Notes: generated from the letters alone by a model not told the origin. A stretch of 62,785 bases of DNA from an uncultured Porphyromonadaceae bacterium (GCA_937901905.1 CALDIF010000030.1:1-62785), one strand, 5' to 3'; counted from the stretch's first letter, positions 35,209 through 45,470 are shown. Program-made: numbers and translations.

Positions 35209-35865
35209 CTATTTTATGTGGGGTCGCGGTGATGTCGGGTCAACGGTAATTCTGATGAGGGACAAACCGTCTCTCAAGGGCAGCATCACGACCTCGGCAT
35301 CGGGGTCGGCGAGTACCATGTCGTTGAAGTCTCGTATGCCGCGGGTTTGTGCATCGTCGGCGTCGGTGTCTATCACCTTGCCGTCCCACAATGTGTTGTC
35401 GGCAATGATGTACCCGCAATGCGAGAGGCGGGGCTTTACCGTGTTGTAGTAGTCGCAATAGTGTCGCTTGTTGGCATCGATGTACACCAGGTCGAACGTT
35501 CCGGGCAAGGTGGGGATCACAGTCATTGCATCGCCTATGTGAAGTTTCACGCGATGTCCGACGAGTGATCGGTTCAAGTGCCGACGAATGAACGGTTCCA
35601 ATTCGTCTTCAAGTTCAATCGTGTCAACAGTCGCATCACCGGTGAGCCCCTCGGCGATACACAACGTCGAGTAAGCACTGTAAGTGCCCAATTCCAACAC
35701 TCGTTGCGGTCTTATCATCGTGACTAACATTTTGAGTAATCGTCCCTGCACGTGACCGCAACACATGTGGTCATAGAGTAGGCGAGTGTGAGTCTCGCGC
35801 TCCAATTGCCACAGGTTGTCCGCCTCGCCCGTGGTGTGTTGCTCTATATAGTCATCAAGCGTCAT
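35209..35865 (-). CDS. SAM-dependent O-methyltransferase
   Basis: The 218-residue class I methyltransferase is of the catechol-O-methyltransferase-like group. SAM-binding motif I is VLELGTYSAYSTLCIAEGL (about 60-78). The acidic residue after strand 2 is in TIELEDEL, and the catalytic metal site is FDLVYIDANKRHYCDYYN with IIADNTLWDGKV. The substrate is unknown. Its ATG lies 11 nt inside the end of aroQ, so both are coupled. Confidence 0.9.
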   Translation of the reverse strand: MTLDDYIEQHTTGEADNLWQLERETHTRLLYDHMCCGHVQGRLLKMLVTMIRPQRVLELGTYSAYSTLCIAEGLTGDATVDTIELEDELEPFIRRHLNRSLVGHRVKLHIGDAMTVIPTLPGTFDLVYIDANKRHYCDYYNTVKPRLSHCGYIIADNTLWDGKVIDTDADDAQTRGIRDFNDMVLADPDAEVVMLPLRDGLSLIRITVDPTSPRPHIK

Positions 35866-36283
35866 CGCGGTGTATTAACGCTTCTACTGCGAGTCGGTAA
35901 CTGTCGAGACCGAAGCCCGCAATAACACCCGTACATGCGCCGCTTAGCAGTGATGTGTGGCGGTAGGACTCGCGAGCATGCACATTGCTGATGTGAACTT
36001 CAACCACCGGGGCGGCAATGGCACGCACCGCATCGGCGATAGCCACCGAGGTGTGAGTGTAACCACCGGCATTCAAGACGATACCGTCGACCCCGTAACC
36101 ATGGCGTTGCAACTCGTCAATAATAGCCCCCTCGCTATTGCTCTGGAATAAGACGAAGTCAACATTCGGATAGGTTGCCGTCAACTGCTGCAAGTAGTCG
36201 CCGATGCTGCGAGAACCGTACACGCCCGGTTCACGTTTGCCCACAAGGTTCAGGTTGGGACCGTTGATAATTGCAATTTTCAT
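35855..36283 (-). CDS. aroQ: 3-dehydroquinate dehydratase, type II
   Basis: Converts 3-dehydroquinate to 3-dehydroshikimate in the shikimate pathway. The 142-residue product carries all expected active-site residues: Arg17 and Tyr22 in KREPGVYG, Asn71 and His77 in NAGGYTHTS, His97 in EVHISN, and Arg108 in SYRHTS. Enzymes of this type form dodecamers. It is the first gene of aroQ-methyltransferase(-rbfA-permease). In several Bacteroides genomes I recall pyruvate kinase in the gap after aroQ; here there is no room for it. Confidence 0.96.
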   Translation of the reverse strand: MKIAIINGPNLNLVGKREPGVYGSRSIGDYLQQLTATYPNVDFVLFQSNSEGAIIDELQRHGYGVDGIVLNAGGYTHTSVAIADAVRAIAAPVVEVHISNVHARESYRHTSLLSGACTGVIAGFGLDSYRLAVEALIHRDDA

Positions 36284-36412
36284 TTTGATTATTTATTGGA
36301 GTGATGCGAGTGGTGACTCGCGTTTGACACTTCACTCGAAATTCAACGGGGACACGCGACACGCGATGCATGCCGGGTGCCCCCGTCGTCAGTTATCTAA
36401 AACTCTCTTAAA

Positions 36413-38488
36413 TCAGAAGAATTGTTGTATGTTCTTCTTGACCTTTGTGCTCTTGGCAAGGATGCGGGTAATCATGTTGGGGTTGGCAACATTGCCGCGA
36501 GTTTGTGCATAGCGTTGGTTGAGTTCATCAACTCCGGGCACGCGCTCTTCCTTCTCTTGGCGTTCCACCTTGAAGACGTACACGCCGTTCTCGCCCTTGA
36601 CCGGTCCGACCAGCACACCGGGCTTGGCTGTGGCAATCATACCTACCAACGAGGGCTCGTTGCCAATCTTTTGGATATTGTCTTGAGCAAACACGACTTG
36701 GGTGCTGTCAACCTGAACTCCCATGAGCGTAGCATAACCGTTGAGGTCGCTTGCCTTGCCGGTATATTCTTTCACGAGGTCTTCACCCTTGAGGGTGTTG
36801 ATGGCGAGCGTGTTGAGGTAGTCGTGCAACTGCTTGTAGCCGAGGGGCAGGTAGTCACCGCTATACACGGCATCAAGAGCCACGGCAACCAGCACGTCCT
36901 TGTTGTCGCTGAAGATGGGCGATACGGCACCAGGGGTGTTGTCAAATGCCCACTTGATAGCCTTGCGAGTATCGCGAATACCGCTACGAGTATAGGGATT
37001 CATGCCTAATTGTGCCGTGGTGGGTGTCACCTCGGCAGACAATGCGTTGAAACCGGCCTCGGCGGCTTTCTCCTCGAATTCTTGAGCGTTCTTGACGCTG
37101 TTCAAGAAGTTCTGCAACGAAAGGCGAGCGGCATCTTGAGTGTCCTGGCTTGCATAGGCTTCATAAGAGACTTCAGCATAGGTGAAGAATGTCTTGGGAG
37201 CCTTCTTCTCGATCACTTTTGCAAGTGTTGCGCCCTCGGCTTGCGGAGCAAGCACGATGTAACCGGTGCCGGCTGCTGCAAGGCGGTTCTTGATAGAGTC
37301 GGCAAAGGCTGCGACGCGCAACCACTGGGCAGGCTGTCCCTGAATGCCCTTCACGCTTGCCTCAAGGTCGGCAACGGTCTTGCCGGCGTTGAGTTGAGCA
37401 AGCACCGAGTCTTGGGTGGCCTTGTTGCCGGGAACCATCACCAACTCGATGTTAACCGAGTCGAGCGACACGTTCTTGTTCATCAACTTGTACATCACGT
37501 GGCGGTTGCCCTGGGGGTCAAGACGCTTCACCTCGCCCACTGCAGCAGCGGTGAGGAAGTCCTTCACGTCGGACTTGGCCTCGGCGAGTGTGGTGATAAT
37601 CGAGTCGGCGTTTACGGTGCCCATCACGCGCACGCTGTCAATACCGTGTCCCTTTTGCAGCGCGACGAAAGCACGGTCGGCAATGGCTGTGGCGGCTGCC
37701 AAGTCGGCCTCCGACGGGGTGATGTCAACTCTGATATAGTGAATGGAACGCAACTCCTCGTCAATGGCGAACAACGGCTTGCGCTTGTTGTACTCGGCAC
37801 GCAACTCCTTGTCGGTGATTGCCTCGTCGTACTTCTCGCTCGGAATTGACGCGTAGTCCTTCTTGACGAATGTGACATAATCGGTCACCGCACCTTCCTC
37901 TGCAAGTTGTGCACGGTCAAGGTCGTTAGCCTTGATTGCACCTGCCAACAACGTTTGCAACTTAAAGAACTTGAGACCGTCGACAAGTTGCTCTTGCTGC
38001 CGGTTCCATAACACCTTGAGTTGGTTCACTTGCTCGCGGGGAACACCGAATTTGTCGGGGTTGGTAATCAACTCGTATAACTGCTTGGGTGACTCCATTC
38101 CCATTTGTTGTGCAAACTGTTGCATCTGTGGCAGCGGCTGGTCGCCTATCATCAATTGTGACAACTCATCGTTGCTCACACCGATGCCGACAGCCTCGTA
38201 CTCCTTGTTCAACAAGATCTCGTTGATCATCTCGTCAAGCACCTCTTGTTGGCGCTGAGCAGGGTCAATCTGGTTGTTGTTATTCTGCTCGGCTTGCGAA
38301 GCAAGTTCCACGCGATGTTGGAATGACATGATGTCAATCTTCTCCGAACCGACCTTAGCGATGTCGCTGTTGCCGATTTGGCGTCCTAAGGCTTCAATTC
38401 CCACCTCGATAATGAAAGCGAGCAATGCGCCGCCAATCACGATGGCAAGAATGTTCTTTTTCTGCCTAATGTTCTCTAATGTAGCCAT
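36413..38488 (-). CDS. PpiD-like periplasmic folding chaperone
   Basis: The 691-residue product has one N-terminal membrane helix (about 13-33) and a SurA/PpiD N-terminal domain (about 34-220, with VLDEMINEILLNKEYEAVGI). Two poorly conserved parvulin-like domains follow (about 230-360 and 480-620). The parvulin active-site residues are not evident, so it may act as a chaperone rather than an isomerase, as PpiD does at the Sec translocon exit. It has a strong promoter of its own. Confidence 0.85.
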   Translation of the reverse strand: MATLENIRQKKNILAIVIGGALLAFIIEVGIEALGRQIGNSDIAKVGSEKIDIMSFQHRVELASQAEQNNNNQIDPAQRQQEVLDEMINEILLNKEYEAVGIGVSNDELSQLMIGDQPLPQMQQFAQQMGMESPKQLYELITNPDKFGVPREQVNQLKVLWNRQQEQLVDGLKFFKLQTLLAGAIKANDLDRAQLAEEGAVTDYVTFVKKDYASIPSEKYDEAITDKELRAEYNKRKPLFAIDEELRSIHYIRVDITPSEADLAAATAIADRAFVALQKGHGIDSVRVMGTVNADSIITTLAEAKSDVKDFLTAAAVGEVKRLDPQGNRHVMYKLMNKNVSLDSVNIELVMVPGNKATQDSVLAQLNAGKTVADLEASVKGIQGQPAQWLRVAAFADSIKNRLAAAGTGYIVLAPQAEGATLAKVIEKKAPKTFFTYAEVSYEAYASQDTQDAARLSLQNFLNSVKNAQEFEEKAAEAGFNALSAEVTPTTAQLGMNPYTRSGIRDTRKAIKWAFDNTPGAVSPIFSDNKDVLVAVALDAVYSGDYLPLGYKQLHDYLNTLAINTLKGEDLVKEYTGKASDLNGYATLMGVQVDSTQVVFAQDNIQKIGNEPSLVGMIATAKPGVLVGPVKGENGVYVFKVERQEKEERVPGVDELNQRYAQTRGNVANPNMITRILAKSTKVKKNIQQFF

Positions 38489-38549
38489 TTAAATATTTGT
38501 TGTTAATAATTTTGCAATGTAAAAGTGGGCTTTTAGCCAAATAAACACG

Positions 38550-38581
38550 CAAAATTAGTTATTTTTCCCTTATGCGCCAAA
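38550..38581 (-). promoter_or_regulatory. Promoter of the PpiD-like gene
   Basis: The minus-strand -7 box TAATTTTG (38550-38557) and -33 box TTTG (38578-38581) are 20 bp apart. Confidence 0.8.
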
Positions 38582-38645
38582 ACTTTCCGGTTTTTTTCGG
38601 ATTTTTCGTGCCGAAACACAGTGGCGCTTAAGAGATGTATATCGC

Positions 38646-40568
38646 TCACTGCAACTCAAGAATGAGTGTTCCTCTCGGCTCGACAGTGATGCCCGATGTG
38701 AAGCTGTAAGGTGTGCCGGTAGGTACATCGACGGCACTCGAGTGTGTGCCCGTCACTTCGGCATAGCGTGCCGCGTCAAGAGCGCGAGCCTCGTCGGTGC
38801 CGTTCACGATTGTCATGATTGTGCGTCCGCCGCCCATGCGAGAGATGACGTAAATGCCGTCGCGCGGCGAGAATTGCACCTGTTTTCCTCCGATTATTGC
38901 TTTGTTGCCTTGTCGCCAATGCAGCACGCGACTCAGCCATGTGAACATGTCTTGCTCCTCGGCGGTGCGACCCGCTGCGGTGAAGCAATCGCGAGTATCA
39001 CCGGGGAAGCCGCCGGGAAAGTCGCGACGCACGTCACCGTCGGTGCGGCGTTTGGTGCCGTTCATCATGATTTCGGTGCCGTAATATAACTGCGGTATGC
39101 GGTTAATCGTGAGTAATAGTGCCAAAGCCTGTTTTAGCGGTCGTGGGTCGCGAGTGTCGGCAAGAAACCGGTCGGTGTCGTGGTTGTCAATAAATGCCAT
39201 CACACTACTCGGGTTGGGGTAGAGGTAGTCAAACACGAGGCTGTTGTACACGCGATTAAAACCACGCCACCAGCCGTCGGTGACCTCGGTGCGAGCCGAG
39301 TCTATTTTCTCGTGGAACGAGAAATCCATAACCGTCTTGAGATAACTGTTCTCGCGAGCGTTAGGGCTGTCTTTTTGCCATGTGGCAGTGTAAGCGGGTT
39401 GCTCGACCCACGTTTCGCCCACGGCGTTGAAGTCGGGATATTCCTCATCGATTATTCGCATCCACCGTGCCATCGGTGTGGCGTAGGCATAGGGATAAGT
39501 GTCCATGCGAATGCCGTTGATACCTATGGTTTCTATCCACCAGATGCTGTTTTGGATAAGGTAATCCATCACGTGGCTATTGTTCTGGTTGAGGTCAGGC
39601 ATTGTAGGCACGAACCAACCTTCGACGGTCTCGCGCAAGTCAATTTCGCTGGCATAGGGGTCGAGCACGGGTGTGAGTTTGTAACTCGTTTGCAGGTAAT
39701 CGGTTCCGCGTGGGTTTCGACTGCCCTTGTCGGCACGTTGAGCCAACCATTGGGGGTGATTGAACCAATCGCTGCTCGGCATGTCGTTTACCCACTTGTG
39801 CTCGAAACCGCAGTGGTTGAAAATCATGTCCATGACGACTTTCAGTCCGTGGGCGTGAGCCTCGTCGGTGAGGTGGCGATAGTCGTCGTTCGACCCGAAA
39901 CGGGGGTCTACACGGTAATAGTCGGTCGTGGCATAGCCGTGGTATGTGCTTGAGCGACCACCGTCAGGCGAGTCGTTCTCGAGCACCGGCGTTAGCCACA
40001 GTGCTGTCACGCCCAATTCATTGAAGTAGTCGAGATGCCGTCTGATGCCTTCCAAGTCGCCACCGTGTCGCAGGCTCGGAGCACTGCGGTCGCACTTGTA
40101 AGGACGCATGCCGGCAACCATGTCGTTGGCTGTATTGCCGTTGGCAAACCGGTCGGGCATGAGCATGTACAGTACGTCGGCATTGGTGAAACCGTGGCGT
40201 TCCTCGCCGGGCATCTCGCGCTCGCATAGCATATAGGGGTATTTCAACTGCTTCTTTCCGCGAGAAAAGGTGAGAGTCATCGTGCCGGGCTGTGCCGATG
40301 CCACATCAAGGTATAGTAGCAAATAGTTGTTGCTCCCGTCAAGGCGCACCACGCTGTCGATGCGCACACCGGCGTAGTCGACAGTGACATCGGCTTCCTT
40401 GATGTCGGTGCCATATACCATCAGTTGCAATGCGCTGTGTTTCAAGCCTGTGTACCAGTTGGGCGGGTCGATGCGGTCAATGCTTAAGTTTGCTTTGGGT
40501 GCCGCAACAGTCGCGAGCGCAATGAGTGTCAGACCTATAAGAAGAATGCGTTTCATATCAAGTTTCAT
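38646..40568 (-). CDS. Secreted neopullulanase-type alpha-amylase (GH13, SusA-like)
   Basis: Cleaves alpha-1,4 bonds of maltodextrin or pullulan in the periplasm. The 640-residue product has a signal peptide (MKRILLIGLTLIALATVAA) and an N-terminal beta-sandwich (about 25-120) of the cyclomaltodextrinase type. The GH13 barrel starts at DVLYMLMPDRFANG. The catalytic triad is Asp in GIRMDTYPY (about 354), Glu in VGETWVE (about 384) and Asp in FIDNHDTDRF (about 462). The length and layout fit Bacteroides SusA. It follows pulA, but a strong hairpin separates them. A second ATG at 40556 starts directly at the signal peptide and is equally likely. Confidence 0.9.
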   Translation of the reverse strand: MKLDMKRILLIGLTLIALATVAAPKANLSIDRIDPPNWYTGLKHSALQLMVYGTDIKEADVTVDYAGVRIDSVVRLDGSNNYLLLYLDVASAQPGTMTLTFSRGKKQLKYPYMLCEREMPGEERHGFTNADVLYMLMPDRFANGNTANDMVAGMRPYKCDRSAPSLRHGGDLEGIRRHLDYFNELGVTALWLTPVLENDSPDGGRSSTYHGYATTDYYRVDPRFGSNDDYRHLTDEAHAHGLKVVMDMIFNHCGFEHKWVNDMPSSDWFNHPQWLAQRADKGSRNPRGTDYLQTSYKLTPVLDPYASEIDLRETVEGWFVPTMPDLNQNNSHVMDYLIQNSIWWIETIGINGIRMDTYPYAYATPMARWMRIIDEEYPDFNAVGETWVEQPAYTATWQKDSPNARENSYLKTVMDFSFHEKIDSARTEVTDGWWRGFNRVYNSLVFDYLYPNPSSVMAFIDNHDTDRFLADTRDPRPLKQALALLLTINRIPQLYYGTEIMMNGTKRRTDGDVRRDFPGGFPGDTRDCFTAAGRTAEEQDMFTWLSRVLHWRQGNKAIIGGKQVQFSPRDGIYVISRMGGGRTIMTIVNGTDEARALDAARYAEVTGTHSSAVDVPTGTPYSFTSGITVEPRGTLILELQ

Positions 40569-40620
40569 ATCAATAATAAGGAGTATTTGGTCGGTTGAAT
40601 TAGGCAGGTGAGTTGGAGTT

Positions 40621-40654
40621 AAAATGGGGTCGCCGAGCGCGACGACCCCATTTT
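40621..40654. terminator. Strong hairpin terminator between pulA and the amylase gene
   Basis: The arms AAAATGGGGTCG (40621-40632) and CGACCCCATTTT (40643-40654) pair perfectly over 12 bp with a 10-base loop. The A and T ends make it work in both directions. It lies 48 bp past the pulA stop. Confidence 0.88.
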
Positions 40655-40701
40655 GTCTTGTGACTGCCGGTCATAGGCAGTCACGATTGAACTTTTCTCA
40701 A

Positions 40702-42639
40702 TCAGTTGTGGAAGATAAGTGCACTTTGTGCCGGCACGGTTACGGTGCCGCCGTTGATGACGGCTATACCACGTTCGCAGGCTGCGATATTACGCACAAC
40801 GACGGTGTATTCGCCCTCGGGCACGGTGATTGTGCGTGCTTGCTTGTTGGCATTCAGTGCCACGTATATATCTCCCCAACTCTCGTCAACACCTTGCAGA
40901 CGCAAACCGCTCTTGAGGTGGAACGCAACGAGGCAATCCTGTGTGGGCAGGAACTCGAGGTTGCGGCGCACCAGTTCGGCACTTCCCATGTGGAATGCGG
41001 GGTGTGACTTGCGAATGTCGATCAATCCGCTATAATAAGCCATCACTTGCGGATAGCGCTCGAGATTGGTCCAGTCAAGGTGATTTATCGAGTCGGGACT
41101 TTCAAAACTGTTGTGAACACCTTTCTTGTCGCGCAACATTTCCTCGCCACTCAGCATGAACGGAACGCCCTGTGAGGTGAATACGGCGGTTTGTGCCAAC
41201 AGATTAAGGCGAATTAACTCGTCGGTCGTCAAGCCGGGAATACTCGCCTTCAAGCGGTCGACAAGACACATATCATCGTGACAACTCACATAGGAGATGA
41301 ATTGTGTCGGTTCGTTGCACCAGAAGTGATCGCTGTAATTGACGGCGTTGATATTCACTTGGGGGTGGCGCACACCGCCGGCGATACCGAACATGATGCT
41401 CTGTTCATGTCCCTTGATGCCGGCGAGGAAAGCCGGCTTGCTGTCGTCGCTGAAGGGACCGCGCAAAGCATCTCTAATGTCATCGCTGAAAGCGGCGATG
41501 CCCGGCATGCGGTTGATAGCACTCTTCATTGCCAATCGGTCGGCAGGATATGCACATGTGCCGGCTGCCCAGCCCTCGCCGTAGATATAAATCTGCGGGT
41601 CAATAGCACTTAACTCGGTGCGTATCGCGTTCATCGTCTCGATGTCGTGAATACCCATCAAGTCAAAACGGAAACCGTCGATGTGATACTCGTTAGCCCA
41701 GTATTTGACACTTTCCACCATGAAACGGCGCATCACCTCGTGGTCGCTTGCTGTTTCGTTGCCGCAACCGCTGCCGTTGCTGTAACTGCCGTCGGCATTG
41801 AGGCGATAATATTCGTCGGGCATGGTGAGTTGGAACGGACTGCCGTCGACACTATAGGTGTGGTTGTACACAACGTCAAGCACCACCTTGATGCCGGCGG
41901 CGTGAAGTGCACGTACCATTTGCTTGAACTCGCGCACGCGTGCAATGGGGTCGTAGGGGTCGGTGGAATAGCCACCCTCGGGCACGTTGTAATTCAGCGG
42001 GTCGTATCCCCAGTTGTACTTGTTGTCCTGTAAACGGGTTTCGTCTACCGAGGCATAGTCGAAACTGGGCAGCATGTGCACTGCATTAATTCCCAATGCC
42101 TTGAGGTGAGCAATGGCGCGAGGCTCGCTCAGTGCAAGGAATTTGCCCGGGTACTTGAGCCCACTGCTTGCGTCAATAGAGAAGTCGCGATGATGCAATT
42201 CGTAGAGTATCAAGTCTTTGGGCGCGATGTCGGGACGGACATCGGTGCCCCAGTCGGTGGGGTCGGTGTCGCGCATGTCGATGATGGCACCGCGTCGTCC
42301 GTTCACACCGACAGCCGTTGCAAACACGCCCGGAGTCTCACCGCGGAAACTCTTGCCGTATTTCACGTCAAAGGTGTAAAACTTGCCCTTAAGGTCGCCC
42401 TTAATCGCTCCTTCCCACAGCAGATTACCTCCTGTGGTGGGCGAACTCTTGAGGTTTACCGTCTTCAGCGGTTTGCCTCCTGTCCCCTCGGCGTAGATGC
42501 GCAGTTTCACCGCCTTAGCCGCCGGTAATGTCTCAATAGCAAAACGCGACTCACCGGGGGAGTAGGTTAACTCCCCGGCGAGTGCGGTCACTGTCATCAA
42601 CAGTGCCATGAGTGTTGCGATAAGATTAAAACGTTTCAT
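40702..42639 (-). CDS. pulA: Type I pullulanase
   Basis: Debranches starch or glycogen by cutting alpha-1,6 bonds. The 645-residue product has a signal peptide (about 1-22), a CBM48-like N-terminal domain, and the pullulanase signature YNWGYDPLNYN (about 205). The catalytic Asp is in GFRFDLMG (about 323), the Glu in IYGEGWAAG (about 352), and the transition-state Asp in YVSCHDDM (about 454). It overlaps malQ by ATGA. It would supply linear chains to the 4-alpha-glucanotransferase and the amylase. Confidence 0.93.
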   Translation of the reverse strand: MKRFNLIATLMALLMTVTALAGELTYSPGESRFAIETLPAAKAVKLRIYAEGTGGKPLKTVNLKSSPTTGGNLLWEGAIKGDLKGKFYTFDVKYGKSFRGETPGVFATAVGVNGRRGAIIDMRDTDPTDWGTDVRPDIAPKDLILYELHHRDFSIDASSGLKYPGKFLALSEPRAIAHLKALGINAVHMLPSFDYASVDETRLQDNKYNWGYDPLNYNVPEGGYSTDPYDPIARVREFKQMVRALHAAGIKVVLDVVYNHTYSVDGSPFQLTMPDEYYRLNADGSYSNGSGCGNETASDHEVMRRFMVESVKYWANEYHIDGFRFDLMGIHDIETMNAIRTELSAIDPQIYIYGEGWAAGTCAYPADRLAMKSAINRMPGIAAFSDDIRDALRGPFSDDSKPAFLAGIKGHEQSIMFGIAGGVRHPQVNINAVNYSDHFWCNEPTQFISYVSCHDDMCLVDRLKASIPGLTTDELIRLNLLAQTAVFTSQGVPFMLSGEEMLRDKKGVHNSFESPDSINHLDWTNLERYPQVMAYYSGLIDIRKSHPAFHMGSAELVRRNLEFLPTQDCLVAFHLKSGLRLQGVDESWGDIYVALNANKQARTITVPEGEYTVVVRNIAACERGIAVINGGTVTVPAQSALIFHN

Positions 42640-45317
42640 TTGCGTCCGCTATTGGTCACCAATGCATTAATCTTGTCGTTAAATGCGGTCTCACCCATGA
42701 GTCGCTCTATGGTCATGTGCATGCGATAACGCCAATAGTGACGCGGGTTCGACGGCACGTTAATGCGTTCGGCATCGGCATCGGGCAGGCGCAGTTGCTC
42801 GTCCATTGCCAACCAGTCTTGCAGCGAAAGCAAGCACAGCATTGAGGGTGAGTTCAAGTGGTTGCGCACGATGTCGCTTGCCAACCAACCCGGCAGCGGG
42901 TGTGGGGCAGCATCGCCGCGCCACAACACTTGATTGTAGTATTGTTGGGTTTGATCCCAGTCTTCGTCCCACCACTGGCGCAGTGTCGCCATGTCGTGGG
43001 TGCTGATGGTTGCCACCGAGCGGTAAGGATTAGCGCTGAGGTTGCCGAACTTGAGGTGGCTGTCCTTGGGCATAGACTGGATTTCGAGACTCAAGATGCG
43101 CAACTCGTTCATCACCCAGGGCACGCAGTCGGGTACCATGCCGAGGTCTTCGGCACATACCAGCATGCGCGTCGCTTGTACCAACTTGGGCAACTTCTTC
43201 ATCGCTTCGCCGTACCAGAAGTCGTTGTTGCGTCGGTAGTAGTAATCGTTGTACAAGCGGTTGAAGGCTTGCTTGTCGTTGTCGTATAGAGCCTCGTACA
43301 CGAAGTCAAATTGCACCGAGATGCGCGGGTGGAACACATTGGGGTTCTTGTGGTCGCGCACGAACAGCACATCGCTGATGAGAGCCATTAAACCGTCGCG
43401 AATCCAGATGTCGTCATCACTTGTGCGCCCCTCGAAGGCTTGCTCAATCTTGCGTTGGGTGTCAAACTCGGGCTTCATGTGGTAGATGTCGTCGTGTGCG
43501 CGGTCGACATAAGTCTCGCGAACCAGATTTGCCCACTTGCCGAACACGCGATCAAGCACCCAATCGGCGATGAACGGTGTGGTCATGTGCTCCTCTTGGA
43601 AGTTGAGACCGTAACCGCGTATTTCATCGGCTGTCATGCCGAGTGCGGGCGAGAAATGTCCCAACAAACCGTGTACTGCCTCGATGGGAATTTCCCAAAT
43701 ACGGAAAAATCCCAACACGTGGTCAATGCGGTAGGCATCAAAGTATTGAGCCATCTTGCGGAAACGTTTTACCCACCATGTGCAGTCATCGGCGAGCAAT
43801 GCGTCCCAATTGTAGGTGGGTAAGCCCCAATTCTGCCCATTGGTCGAGAAAGCATCGGGTGGCGCACCCGCTTGTCCGTTAAGGTTGAAATACTTGGGTT
43901 CCACCCAAGCCTCAATGCCGTCGCGACTGATGCCGATGGGTATGTCACCCTTGAGCACCACGTGTTTCTCGAGTGCATGCTCGTGAGCGGCACGCATCTG
44001 CTTGTCGAGGTTGAATTGGACATAATACCAGAATGCGACTTCCTTATAAGCCTTAGTGCGCGGATTGCCCATCGCCTCGGCTTCATCGGTGGGGAGGGTG
44101 TGGTGGTCGGGCCACATGGAGAACACGGCGGTGCCGTACAAGTCGCGGTAGTGGCAAAAAGCCGCGTATGGCACCAACCAATGCTTGTTGGTGTTGAAGA
44201 ATTCCTTGAACTCGTCGCTCTTGAGTACCTCGGCTCCGGTTTGAGCGAACAGCAAGCGCAAGTATTCCAACTTGGCGTTATTCACGCGCTCATAGTCTAT
44301 TTGAGGAAACGAGTTGAGTTCCTTGCGCAACGCTTCAAACTCTCCGGCACGTTGCTTGTCCTCTAATGCGGGCAGTTGCCGCAAGTCGGTGAACTGTGGG
44401 TGCAAGGCGTAGATGCTGATGCTCTTGTAGGGGTAACTGTCCACCCAAGTGCCTGTCATCGTTGTGTCGTTGATGGGCAACACCTGCAGTGCGCGTTGAC
44501 CCGTGCTTGCAACCCAATCTATCATCAACTTGAGGTCGCCGAAGTCACCCACACCGAATGAGCCCTCGCTGCGCAGCGAGAATACCGGAACTACGGTGCC
44601 GGCAATCTTGGTGGGGTAGAATGGGAAATAGGCTTGTGTCAACTCGTAAACAATCACATCGCCCGAACGTGTCGGGGGCAATACCACCCGACGATTGTCG
44701 CCGGTTTCCCATAAGATGCCCTGCGGACCGATGACGGCGAACTTGAACTCAACGATGGGATTCTTGAACTTTGCCGCATCGATGGTGACGACCCACTCGT
44801 TGGGCGAATGCTCGCTCATCGCGACAGCGTGGTCGGCGTCCCAATCGCCGAGCACTTCCTCGTTACCCACGACGAGCAGACGCTCGCCGGCGCGCAACTG
44901 CGGTGCGCGAACTTTAACCTGGATACTGCGACCGAACTTGACCGGTTCCACTTGCACGCTGTGGTCGTGTGCCGCCACACAGTCGGTGAACGCGCTGCTG
45001 TAGAGGTAACTGTCCTCGGGCATATCGTTCCAGTGGTCATACAGCACATACTTGCCACCCTTCACGGCAGTGAAGTCAAGGCGGTGAGGCACCACAAGCC
45101 ACTCATGGCGAACCTCGGTGTCACCACGCATCACGCTGTAATAATAGTCCATCGCAACCGGTGCCTTGTCCAACTCAAGGTCAACGCGCCACACGCGACC
45201 GTCACTGGTGCGCATCGCGTGGCGTGTCACAGCGTCGCTTTGAGACGAGTGCAACACATTCAGCACGATTTCCTCGCCATAGACGGTCTGGTAATCAAGA
45301 TTGAATTTAATTTTCAT
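42636..45317 (-). CDS. malQ: 4-alpha-glucanotransferase with two N-terminal starch-binding domains
   Basis: Transfers maltodextrin chains and releases glucose. The 893-residue product has two CBM20-like domains (about 1-110 and 125-235; LLVVGNEEVLGDWD is the CBM20 hallmark) and a GH77 barrel. The nucleophile Asp is in RIDHVLGFFRIW (about 531), the acid/base Glu in CAEDLGMVP (about 722), and the third acid in STHDMATLRQWW. The CBM20 pair plus GH77 resembles the plant cytosolic DPE2 form. No signal peptide is present, so it is cytoplasmic. It is the first gene of malQ-pulA, with a LacI-type operator upstream. Confidence 0.94.
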   Translation of the reverse strand: MKIKFNLDYQTVYGEEIVLNVLHSSQSDAVTRHAMRTSDGRVWRVDLELDKAPVAMDYYYSVMRGDTEVRHEWLVVPHRLDFTAVKGGKYVLYDHWNDMPEDSYLYSSAFTDCVAAHDHSVQVEPVKFGRSIQVKVRAPQLRAGERLLVVGNEEVLGDWDADHAVAMSEHSPNEWVVTIDAAKFKNPIVEFKFAVIGPQGILWETGDNRRVVLPPTRSGDVIVYELTQAYFPFYPTKIAGTVVPVFSLRSEGSFGVGDFGDLKLMIDWVASTGQRALQVLPINDTTMTGTWVDSYPYKSISIYALHPQFTDLRQLPALEDKQRAGEFEALRKELNSFPQIDYERVNNAKLEYLRLLFAQTGAEVLKSDEFKEFFNTNKHWLVPYAAFCHYRDLYGTAVFSMWPDHHTLPTDEAEAMGNPRTKAYKEVAFWYYVQFNLDKQMRAAHEHALEKHVVLKGDIPIGISRDGIEAWVEPKYFNLNGQAGAPPDAFSTNGQNWGLPTYNWDALLADDCTWWVKRFRKMAQYFDAYRIDHVLGFFRIWEIPIEAVHGLLGHFSPALGMTADEIRGYGLNFQEEHMTTPFIADWVLDRVFGKWANLVRETYVDRAHDDIYHMKPEFDTQRKIEQAFEGRTSDDDIWIRDGLMALISDVLFVRDHKNPNVFHPRISVQFDFVYEALYDNDKQAFNRLYNDYYYRRNNDFWYGEAMKKLPKLVQATRMLVCAEDLGMVPDCVPWVMNELRILSLEIQSMPKDSHLKFGNLSANPYRSVATISTHDMATLRQWWDEDWDQTQQYYNQVLWRGDAAPHPLPGWLASDIVRNHLNSPSMLCLLSLQDWLAMDEQLRLPDADAERINVPSNPRHYWRYRMHMTIERLMGETAFNDKINALVTNSGRK

Positions 45318-45375
45318 GCAAAAATATTTTTGATATTAGTTTGATATGTCGTTTTGTCAATCCGTTAAGGTGTCG

Positions 45376-45383
45376 TAAAATTA
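45376..45383 (-). promoter_or_regulatory. Candidate -7 box of malQ
   Basis: Minus-strand TAATTTTA differs from the -7 consensus at the last base. No TTTG lies 19-21 bp upstream. The weak -33 would suit a promoter that needs an activator. Confidence 0.45.
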
Positions 45384-45438
45384 ACGAAAAATCGGCACTG
45401 CTCGCGCGTGTACGAGCCTGCAAACCGACAAATTTAAT

Positions 45439-45452
45439 TGCAAACGTTTGCA
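45439..45452. promoter_or_regulatory. LacI-family operator upstream of malQ
   Basis: The perfect 14-bp palindrome TGCAAACGTTTGCA has the central CG and AAACG/CGTTT half sites typical of LacI/GalR-family proteins. Its 12-bp core (45440-45451) is exactly 56 bp upstream of the candidate -7 box. An identical core lies at the same distance before the MFS gene. Confidence 0.75.
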
Positions 45453-45470
45453 TTGCCTCAAGTGAATTTC